From Deltaproteobacteria bacterium (GTDB lineage Bacteria > Myxococcota_A > Polyangia > HGW-17), in assembly GCA_003249585.1 (NCBI GenBank), contig QKIM01000312.1, positions 1 through 9,492 on the forward strand: 9,492 nucleotides of DNA, written 5' to 3'. Numbering within the stretch: the stretch's first letter is position 1; each line of letters begins with the position of its first letter. The notes beneath the pieces were generated by a model, which worked only from the letters and a program-made list of their open reading frames with translations, did no database searches and was not told the origin of the DNA. Shown piece after piece: positions 1 through 6,268 of this stretch. A program made the translations under genes and the position numbers.

Positions 1-171
1 CTCATGTCCATGAGCGGGATGAGCGCTCCGGAACCAGGTGAGATGCCTGGTGAAATGGGCGGACCCCAGGGTCCTGGGGCCAAACGGCGGCCCGTCAGCA
101 TCCAGCAGAAGTCCAAGGACAAGGCCAAAAAGAAGGCCGCCAAACAGGCACGCAAGAAGGGACGCAAGTAG
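1..171 (+). CDS. C-terminal end of an unidentified protein with a Met/Gly/Pro-rich stretch and lysine-rich tail (partial)
   Basis: Frame 1 is open from the window edge to a TAG at 169-171, giving 56 residues; the start lies outside the window. The first half is rich in Met, Gly and Pro, and the last 25 residues are mostly Lys, Arg, Ala and Gln, ending in Lys. Such a tail usually contacts RNA or another polyanion. A Met/Gly-rich segment followed by a basic tail is reminiscent of the end of the signal recognition particle protein Ffh in some bacteria. However, no M-domain core is visible, and rpsP, a common neighbour of ffh, does not follow. Ffh is therefore only one possibility, alongside an unrelated protein with a basic tail. 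That the frame is coding is likely; its identity is open. Confidence 0.55.
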   Translation, partial: LMSMSGMSAPEPGEMPGEMGGPQGPGAKRRPVSIQQKSKDKAKKKAAKQARKKGRK

Positions 172-198
172 CACCGCAACATCCGCCCTCGGGGGTTC

Positions 199-220
199 CG
201 CAGACCCGCGCCGGTCTGTG
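199..220 (+). terminator. Candidate stem-loop terminator after the partial gene
   Basis: An inverted repeat with arms CAGACC (201-206) and GGTCTG (213-218) encloses a 6-base loop. It extends outward by one G-T wobble pair and one C-G pair, for about 8 pairs in total. It begins 28 bases after the stop codon of the partial gene. Only a poor, interrupted T-rich stretch follows (CCGCTTTGTGCTT), so it is not a textbook Rho-independent terminator; it may instead stabilise an mRNA 3' end. Confidence 0.35.
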
Positions 221-260
221 CCGCTTTGTGCTTGCATGGACCAGCGATTTGGGGGATCGT

Positions 261-298
261 GGGCTGACACCCCGGGATATCCGCGACGCGGTCAGCCC
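261..298 (+). promoter_or_regulatory. Inverted repeat in the leader of the outer membrane protein gene
   Basis: GGGCTGAC (261-268) and GTCAGCCC (291-298) are perfect 8-base inverted arms 22 bases apart. The right arm ends 3 bases before the GAAGAG ribosome-binding region (301-306) of the next gene. A GGATATCC palindrome (275-282) lies in the loop. In RNA this would form a hairpin just before the translation start; in DNA it could be an operator. No convincing sigma-70 promoter was seen in 172-315, where the nearest -35-like TTGCAT (232-237) lacks a matching -10. Function is inference. Confidence 0.35.
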
Positions 299-315
299 CT
301 GAAGAGATGATGCCC

Positions 316-1335
316 ATGAAAGCTGCATGCCTTGCTCTCTTTCTCGCTCTCCTCGCTGCCTCGTTTCCTGTGCGCTCGCAGGAACGTGGAGTCTCCTATA
401 CCGTAACGGGTGGGGGCGCCCTCTCCTTCGCACATATCCTCAACGATCGGGTCGACAACGGGGTCTCTTCCTCGGGAGTTGAGTTCCGTGGACAGCTGGA
501 ACTCGGCATCACGGGCATCATCCCCTCTGCGCGCCTTCGCACCACCCTGACCGCAGCAGATCTGCTGCTGCCGGGCACAGCCAATGTCTTCGGCGGTGGA
601 CTCTTTGTGCAGTATGCAAAGGATTTTCGCTTTCTGGACCGGTCCTGGACCGTCGGCGCCGGAATCGGTCCCGCCTATGTCTTCGCTCCGACCAAGGATG
701 CCGGCTCCACCTGGTGGGCGCTGGGGTTCAAGGCCGACCTCCGCACCCAGATCGCCGGCCTCTCCATGGGCCTCACCGTCACGGTGCAGCAGCTCCTCAT
801 GCCCGACGTGGAGGATCCCCTCTTTGTGACCGTGGGTGTTGAGGTCCTCACCTCCCTCTTCGGCGACCCGCCCCCGCGTCCGGAGCCGGTTCGTCTGGAG
901 CCTGTGTCCACACCAACAAAAAAACCACCCGTTCCCCTTGTGGTGGCCAATCCCCTGGACACCGACGGCGACGGAATCCCCAACGCCAAGGACCGCTGCC
1001 CATCCACCCGCAAGGGACAAAAGGTCGAGTCCAACGGCTGCCGTCCCATCTCCGACGGCATGATCTTCCCCGATCTGACCTTCGTTTCCCAAAAAAGTCT
1101 GTTGAATCCCGGCGCCAAAAAGGAGCTGGTCCGCCTGGCTGAGATCCTCGATGCCAACGAGTCCATCATCGTGGTCATCTCCGTGGTCGCCCGGGATGCC
1201 ATGCTCGCAAAGAAGCGAGCGGATATCATAGAGATGGAACTCCAGCTACTGAAGATCCCCGGGACGCGCATCAAGACGGCGCCTCAGGTGGGGATGACAG
1301 AGGCCGTCTCCTTCAACTTCCGACTCGGGCTGTAA
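316..1335 (+). CDS. Secreted outer-membrane-type protein with thrombospondin-3-like repeat and degenerate OmpA-like C-terminus
   Basis: A 339-residue protein. Residues 1-21 form a Sec signal peptide: MK, a hydrophobic Leu/Ala core, and a probable cut after Ser21 (VRS/Q). Residues 22-190 alternate polar and hydrophobic residues with many Gly and aromatic residues, as in an outer membrane beta-barrel. A Pro-rich linker (about 191-210) leads to an Asp-rich calcium-binding-type repeat (D215, D217, D219, N223, D226) followed by two Cys (C228, C242). Residues 250-339 match the OmpA peptidoglycan-binding domain in outline (LTF, LLNPGAKKEL, KKRADIIEMEL). However, the usual GHTD-type segment is replaced by VISVVARDA, so the binding Asp is missing and cell-wall anchoring is doubtful. 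In-frame ATGs exist at 307 and 310; 316 is chosen because MKAAC gives a clean signal peptide about 9 bases after GAAGAG. The next gene starts 23 bases downstream, which suggests one operon. Confidence 0.8.
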   Translation: MKAACLALFLALLAASFPVRSQERGVSYTVTGGGALSFAHILNDRVDNGVSSSGVEFRGQLELGITGIIPSARLRTTLTAADLLLPGTANVFGGGLFVQYAKDFRFLDRSWTVGAGIGPAYVFAPTKDAGSTWWALGFKADLRTQIAGLSMGLTVTVQQLLMPDVEDPLFVTVGVEVLTSLFGDPPPRPEPVRLEPVSTPTKKPPVPLVVANPLDTDGDGIPNAKDRCPSTRKGQKVESNGCRPISDGMIFPDLTFVSQKSLLNPGAKKELVRLAEILDANESIIVVISVVARDAMLAKKRADIIEMELQLLKIPGTRIKTAPQVGMTEAVSFNFRLGL

Positions 1336-1358
1336 GGTCCCATGGTGAGGATGATCCT

Positions 1359-2222
1359 ATGAGCAGGCAGACCATCGCCTTGTGGGGTTGCGGAAGGATC
1401 GGGCGGGTGACCGCTTCGCTCCTGATAGAACGAGGTCACCGGGTGCCGTGGCTCATAGACCGCGACCCGGCCAAGAGCGCCCTCCTCGCACAGGACCTCG
1501 GGCAGGGTCGCAGCTGTCCTGCCAGCCCCGAAGCCCAGGAACATCCCGAGGTGGATGTTGTCGTGGACGCCACGGGAGATGCCACGCTGCTCCACTACTG
1601 GAACGATGTCCTCAAGGCCCAGAGGGCCTCCCGGGTCTTCTTCACTCGACGGGAACCGAAGGCTGACGTCCGGGTCATGATCGGCCACGCAGGGGATCTC
1701 CCGGCCCTGCCCCGAGGGGTGACCGTGGACATGGGCAGCTGCACGGGGAACGCGCTGGTGCCCTTCATCAGCCATCTCTCGCGGGCCTTCTCCCCCGAAG
1801 AGCTCTCCTGCCGGGTCCTCCATCCTCTCAAGCAGGAAAAAGTTCTCTCCCTGCGAAGCATCGAGACCGCTCTGGAGAACTCCCTGGCAGACTGGGAGCC
1901 TGCCCTGGCCGACCGGACCATTGCCCAGTCCATGGAACTGCCCGTGGAGCGCGGGATGGCGCTGGACCTGTCGGTGTGCTTCGCCCAGCCCGTCTCGAAG
2001 CGGTCCCTCGAATCCTGGATCGCCTCCCTCCCCACCCGCTGTCCTCAGATCCAGCTCTCCGATGCACCCCCCACGTCCGAATCCATCGTGGGCAACCCCT
2101 CAAGCGCGGTGATCGACCCCGGCTGGCGGCTCGTCGGGAACCATCTGCGCCTCCTCCTCTGGCAGGACAACGAGCTGGGGGTCTCGGCACGGATAGTAGA
2201 TCTACTGGAGACCCTGCGATGA
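1359..2222 (+). CDS. Divergent, shortened GAPDH-fold protein (catalytic Cys and His kept, S-loop missing)
   Basis: A 287-residue cytoplasmic protein of the glyceraldehyde-3-phosphate dehydrogenase family, which is normally about 335 residues. The N-terminus has a Rossmann nucleotide loop GCGRIGR (10-16) and an acidic residue D34 where NAD-dependent GAPDH has one. SCTGN (127-131) matches the SCTTN active site with nucleophile Cys128; His155 lies 27 residues later, the same spacing as Cys149/His176 in classical GAPDH. SIVGNPSSAVID and WQDNELG (268-274) match the C-terminal family motifs, and Asn271 is in the nicotinamide-contacting position. About 30 residues are absent between the catalytic His region and the C-terminal strands, including the NIIPxSTGAA S-loop and the usual phosphate-site Arg, so ordinary G3P oxidation is uncertain. 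It may act on another aldehyde or acyl-phosphate, or as a sensor. ATG 1359 follows GGTGAGG by 8 bases. The stop overlaps the next start (ATGA). Confidence 0.8.
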   Translation: MSRQTIALWGCGRIGRVTASLLIERGHRVPWLIDRDPAKSALLAQDLGQGRSCPASPEAQEHPEVDVVVDATGDATLLHYWNDVLKAQRASRVFFTRREPKADVRVMIGHAGDLPALPRGVTVDMGSCTGNALVPFISHLSRAFSPEELSCRVLHPLKQEKVLSLRSIETALENSLADWEPALADRTIAQSMELPVERGMALDLSVCFAQPVSKRSLESWIASLPTRCPQIQLSDAPPTSESIVGNPSSAVIDPGWRLVGNHLRLLLWQDNELGVSARIVDLLETLR

Positions 2223-5200
2223 TCGACGACACCACCAACGTACTCACCGGAAGTGATGCCTGGCAGGCCAACAAGGCAGCCATCCCCGTTCCTCCTTCGG
2301 AGTATCCCGAGAACGCCAGGGAGCTGCTCGCCGCCGTGGAGGGTTCCCTTGGGCTCAAGGAACGGCTCGACGCCTTCTTCGCCGAGTACTACCACCCCTT
2401 CCCCAACGCCAAGGTTGTCGCTACGGGCTTTCGAACCCTCGCCCTTCAGGACATCTGGGTCTTCCACAAGGCCCAGAACCCCTCGAGGCTCCTCACCCTC
2501 ATCGCCGGTCTGGGCATCAAATTTCTTGCAGGCCAGTGGCCCTTCCACGAGCGGGAGCGGATCCTCACCGCCCTCGTGGGCCTGATGGAAAAGGAGGTCG
2601 GCGAAGGATTCCTCACCGCAGAGGATCTCTCCGGGCTGCTCGAAGAGCTCTTCCCCCTGCTCGAACAAGATCTGGCGCTCTTCTCCCGCGCTTCGACCCG
2701 GTTCAAGCGGCTGTATGCGAAGGCCCCCCGGATCGCGGCGGTGGTTCGCATCACCCGTGCCTCCTTTGAAGCCTGCTATCGTATCTGGGGACCCGAGGAG
2801 AGCGCCCCCTGGCTCGAAAAATACCACTCCCTGGAGCTCATGAGCCTCATCGAGACACACCTCGCCCGGGTCGAGACCGCCCTGAAGACCCTGACCACTG
2901 CAGAACAGAATCTGGAAGCAGCTCCAGACTTCGAGTCCATCGCCCGAGACCTCCTTACGGAGGTGAGGGGCGAGCTTCCCCTCATTCCCAAGAGTGAGCT
3001 CCTGCTCGGGCTCTTCGAACTCACTCCCATGCGCTTCTACCACAAGGAGATGCTCAACCATCTGACCCTCATCCTGCGCAAGGCGCCTCTGGGAGAGGAC
3101 CCTGAGACGGCCCGGGAGATCTTCTCCATGCTCTTCCCCTTCCTCAGAGGGCTGGGCCACGAACACCATGTGGTGATCAACTCCATCCTGGTCCATCTGG
3201 GAAAGCAGATCATCCCCGCGGGAAACCAGGAGATCATCGATCTCTTGTGCGTCAACATCCTCACCATCCCCTTCCCGGACCCCTCCTTGGGGGGTGTGAA
3301 TGCCGACTGGCAGATCCTGCGAAATCCCGCACATCTGCCCACGCTGCGGACCTATCTGGAGCTCATCCGGATGGACCCCGACCGCACCACCCTGTTATTG
3401 GCGGGGCTCCACGTGAACCTGAGGGAGGGTGACGTCTTCATCTCGGACACGGACCTCTTCCAGAGCGATGTCTCCGAACTCCTCAACTCCAGGATCCAGC
3501 CGGTCTACAAGCAGGTCAAGCAACTATGCCGGCTCTTCCCCGTCTTCTTCAGAGAGATCGGCGCCGAGGGTGAGCTGCGTACGGCCTCCACCCTCATCGA
3601 CGAGCACCACCACCGGCAGGACCGGCTCATTCACTTCTTCCGCAAGCAGATCCACATCGAGTCCAACAACACCCTCATCGACCTGGTGCAGAGCATCCTG
3701 AAGACCTGGATGGACAAGGACATCTCGCGGCTTCAGGAGATGGTCCCCCAGGACGTCTGGGAGTCCCTGGTGCACGACCCCCGATACATCGAACAGGCCC
3801 ACGAGACCGTGGAGATCCTGACCCATGTCACGGGCATGCGGGACCCCATGGAGCTTCTCGAGCAGGACTTCGACGGCATCTTGCAGGTCTGTGAGGAGGG
3901 AGACCTCGACATCCGGGTGGCCCACATCATCCGTATCCACGCACTGCTCGTGGCCAAATACGACCTGGACGCCGCAGGGGCCCGCGATGCCCTCCTCTCG
4001 GTCCGCTTCATCGACGCCGAAGACATCACAGAGCTCTTCGCCTTCATCGACAATCTGGAACTGGAAAAGGCCATCGACAAGGCCCTGGACCTGGTGGAGG
4101 GCCTCAAGGTCATCATCCTCGACCCCCAGGTGAGTCACGGCGAGGAGCGCATCTACCGAAAGCGCCACATTGCCGCCGGGATCCCCTCCATGTACGGCAG
4201 CTACCAGGAGCGCAAGCTGGAGTGTCTGGGGGCGACCTACCGCCTCGAGCGTCTCATCTCCGTCCTCATCGACAAGCTCATTACCCTCATCGATCTCGAC
4301 TACATCACCCGGCCTGCCCTTCGCCGCATCCACTGGATCCTGAGCCGCCTCATCAGGGCCCTGGAGCTGGACGGGATCTGGGTCCACGAGATCACCTCCA
4401 ACATCGGCATCCTCGATGCCGCCGTGAAAAGAGAGGGGTTCAGCCTCAGCCAGTTCCTGAACATCTTCCAGGTCATCTCCCAGCGAGTCCGGGGTGTCAT
4501 CGACCGCTACTTCCAGGAATTCCACAAAGGCGCCATCTCCATCGTGGGTGCCGTGCGATTCGGCACCGTCAGCGAGAAGGAGATGTTCTCCGAGCGGGTG
4601 ATGCGCGAGATCCTCTCCTCGGCCTTCGGCATCAACCAGTTGGACACCTTCCTGGGGACCATCATCTCCACCCTCGGGGACATGCGCCTCAAGCTCAACC
4701 CCGAGATCGTCAACCTCATCCTCTCCTTCGACGCCGATCGCGCCATGGTGCGCATCCACGACGTCCCCGGGGACATGGCCAACCCCATCTGGCTGGGCAA
4801 CAAGGGATACAACCTCCACCTCCTCAAGCAGTTCGGAGTCAAGGTTCCCTGGGGCTTCGTCCTCACCACGGAAGTGTACCGCTGTCGCAGGGCCCTGGAG
4901 GCCTATCCGCGGATGAAGGCCGCCATCCGGCGGCGCCTCATCGCCGAAATTCAGACCCTGGAGGGTCTCTCGGGGCTCACTCTGGGCCGGACCGTCCACG
5001 GCCGCCCGCCCCTGCTCCTCTCGGTCCGCAGCGGAGCCGCCGTCTCCATGCCCGGCGTCATGACCACCTTCCTCAATATCGGGATGAACCGCGAGGTGGT
5101 CACCGAACTCAGCAGGCTGCCCAACTACGCCTGGACCGCCTACGACTGCTACCGGCGCATGATCCAGATCTGGGGCATGTCCCACGGCATCGACCGTGAT

Positions 5201-6265
5201 GAGTTCGACAGCATCATGAACCACTACAAGAAGCGGTACGAGGTGAACCGCAAGCTGGAGTTCTCCCCCGCCAACATGGCCCGCATCACCGATGAGTACC
5301 TCGCCCTGACTCGGCGCAACGGCGTGGTCATCCCAGAGGATCCCTTCGAACAGATCATCGAGGCCATGGAACTGGTCTTCCAGAGCTGGGACTCGGACCG
5401 GGCCAGAATCTACCGGGAGCAGTTCGACCTGGCCGAGGAGTGGGGGACCGCCGTCCTCATCCAGCGCATGATCCTGGGCAACCTCAACTTCGACTCGGGG
5501 ACCGGCGTGGCCATGACGAGGACCAAGGGACGAAAGATCAGCATCCACGGTGATTTCGTCCCCAACTCCCAGGGAGAGGACGTGGTCTCCGGCCTGGTCC
5601 ACCCCTTCCCCGTGTCGGCCCAGGACCGTAAGCGTCACGGCGCCGCCATCTCCCTCGAAGAGAGCTATCCCCAGCACTTTCGGACGCTCCACGAGCTCGC
5701 CAACAAGCTGGTCATCGAGAACGACTTCTCCGAACAGGAGATCGAATTCACCTTCGAGGACTCAGACCCCGAGAACCTCTTCGTGCTGCAGTGCCGCTCC
5801 CTCGTGGACGGTCACTCCAAGGAGATCCCCATGTTCAAGGAGACTGGGGAACATATCCCTCCCCTGGCCATGGGCGTGGGCACCGGCGGTGGAGCCTTCA
5901 TCGGCCGCGCCGTCTTCGACCGCGACGGCATCACCCGTCTCGCAGACCAGGGCTCACTGCTCCTCATCCGCCCCGACACGGTCCCCGACGACGTGGACAT
6001 GATCTTCAAGTGCGCCGGGCTCCTCACGGCCCGCGGTGGAATCACCAGCCACGCGGCCGTCACCGCCAACCGTCTCGGAAAGGTGTGCGTGGTCAACTGC
6101 CGTGAGCTCGTGGTCCGCGATCATCTGCGGGAAGCCTCCGTAGGCGATCACGTCATCCGCGAGGGAGACTACGTCTCCATCGACGGCCGCACGGGGCTGA
6201 TCTTCGCCGGCCAGCGGGAGCTGGTCTCCTCCACCTCCCCCTCGGACCTTGTCACCATGGTCTGA
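2219..6265 (+). CDS. Large dikinase-like protein: ~850-residue unrecognised helical region, then PPDK ATP-grasp and phosphohistidine domains, no PEP/pyruvate barrel
   Basis: A 1348-residue protein, probably cytoplasmic, with no signal peptide or membrane segment. Residues 1 to about 850 are rich in Leu, Ile, Glu and Arg, apparently mostly helical, and match no family I recognise. Landmarks are a His cluster (463-465) and RHIAAGIPSMYG (649-660). From about 850 it follows pyruvate phosphate dikinase: GNKGYNL with Lys862, SVRSGAAVSMPG (935-946) with Arg937, GTAV...SGTGVA...NSQGEDVVSG, Glu1176 in IEFTFE, and LQCR (Gln1191, Arg1193). These are the ATP-binding positions of PPDK. GGITSHAA places the phospho-accepting His at 1278. 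The chain then ends in EGDYVSIDGRTG plus a short tail; the roughly 350-residue TIM barrel that binds PEP/pyruvate is absent. It should phosphorylate His1278 from ATP, with an unknown acceptor. ATG 2219 overlaps the upstream TGA and follows GGAG (2207-2210) by 8 bases; the frame is open back to 1976, but that stretch lies inside the GAPDH-like gene. Confidence 0.85.
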   Translation: MIDDTTNVLTGSDAWQANKAAIPVPPSEYPENARELLAAVEGSLGLKERLDAFFAEYYHPFPNAKVVATGFRTLALQDIWVFHKAQNPSRLLTLIAGLGIKFLAGQWPFHERERILTALVGLMEKEVGEGFLTAEDLSGLLEELFPLLEQDLALFSRASTRFKRLYAKAPRIAAVVRITRASFEACYRIWGPEESAPWLEKYHSLELMSLIETHLARVETALKTLTTAEQNLEAAPDFESIARDLLTEVRGELPLIPKSELLLGLFELTPMRFYHKEMLNHLTLILRKAPLGEDPETAREIFSMLFPFLRGLGHEHHVVINSILVHLGKQIIPAGNQEIIDLLCVNILTIPFPDPSLGGVNADWQILRNPAHLPTLRTYLELIRMDPDRTTLLLAGLHVNLREGDVFISDTDLFQSDVSELLNSRIQPVYKQVKQLCRLFPVFFREIGAEGELRTASTLIDEHHHRQDRLIHFFRKQIHIESNNTLIDLVQSILKTWMDKDISRLQEMVPQDVWESLVHDPRYIEQAHETVEILTHVTGMRDPMELLEQDFDGILQVCEEGDLDIRVAHIIRIHALLVAKYDLDAAGARDALLSVRFIDAEDITELFAFIDNLELEKAIDKALDLVEGLKVIILDPQVSHGEERIYRKRHIAAGIPSMYGSYQERKLECLGATYRLERLISVLIDKLITLIDLDYITRPALRRIHWILSRLIRALELDGIWVHEITSNIGILDAAVKREGFSLSQFLNIFQVISQRVRGVIDRYFQEFHKGAISIVGAVRFGTVSEKEMFSERVMREILSSAFGINQLDTFLGTIISTLGDMRLKLNPEIVNLILSFDADRAMVRIHDVPGDMANPIWLGNKGYNLHLLKQFGVKVPWGFVLTTEVYRCRRALEAYPRMKAAIRRRLIAEIQTLEGLSGLTLGRTVHGRPPLLLSVRSGAAVSMPGVMTTFLNIGMNREVVTELSRLPNYAWTAYDCYRRMIQIWGMSHGIDRDEFDSIMNHYKKRYEVNRKLEFSPANMARITDEYLALTRRNGVVIPEDPFEQIIEAMELVFQSWDSDRARIYREQFDLAEEWGTAVLIQRMILGNLNFDSGTGVAMTRTKGRKISIHGDFVPNSQGEDVVSGLVHPFPVSAQDRKRHGAAISLEESYPQHFRTLHELANKLVIENDFSEQEIEFTFEDSDPENLFVLQCRSLVDGHSKEIPMFKETGEHIPPLAMGVGTGGGAFIGRAVFDRDGITRLADQGSLLLIRPDTVPDDVDMIFKCAGLLTARGGITSHAAVTANRLGKVCVVNCRELVVRDHLREASVGDHVIREGDYVSIDGRTGLIFAGQRELVSSTSPSDLVTMV

Positions 6266-6268
6266 TCA
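6263..6268. other. Abutting convergent stop codons in one TGATCA
   Basis: TGA at 6263-6265 ends the dikinase-like gene on the + strand. The next three bases, TCA, are the reverse complement of the tex stop on the - strand. The two genes therefore meet with zero spacer in a 6-base palindrome. No terminator can lie between them, so each transcript must run into the other gene or be ended by Rho or by structure inside coding sequence. Confidence 0.9.

Noticed and set aside
232..260. Possible sigma-70 promoter with TTGCAT as -35
   Set aside because: At 17-base spacing the -10 would be GATCGT, a poor match, so it is not reported as a promoter.
292..1092. A 266-codon open frame on the - strand opposite the outer membrane protein gene
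   Set aside because: No signal peptide or domain; the opposite strand encodes a protein with a signal peptide, a calcium-type repeat and an OmpA-like end.
1348..1358. AGGAT-G-ATCCT palindrome before the GAPDH-like start
   Set aside because: Five-base arms with a one-base centre cannot form a hairpin, and it overlaps the ribosome-binding region; likely chance.
1976..2218. Upstream extension of the dikinase-like frame by 81 codons
   Set aside because: It lies wholly inside the GAPDH-like gene and reads as Arg/Pro-rich out-of-frame sequence. ATG 2219 has a good ribosome-binding site and the typical ATGA overlap.
2045..3334. A 429-codon open frame on the - strand
   Set aside because: Same antisense artefact: low-complexity Gly/Glu-rich product, and it lies opposite two well-supported genes.
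3524..5692. A 722-codon open frame on the - strand opposite the dikinase-like gene
   Set aside because: Its translation is a Val/Asp/Gly/His/Leu-rich mirror of the + strand gene with no recognisable domain. GC-rich third positions keep the antisense frame open. The + strand frame has clear PPDK motifs.
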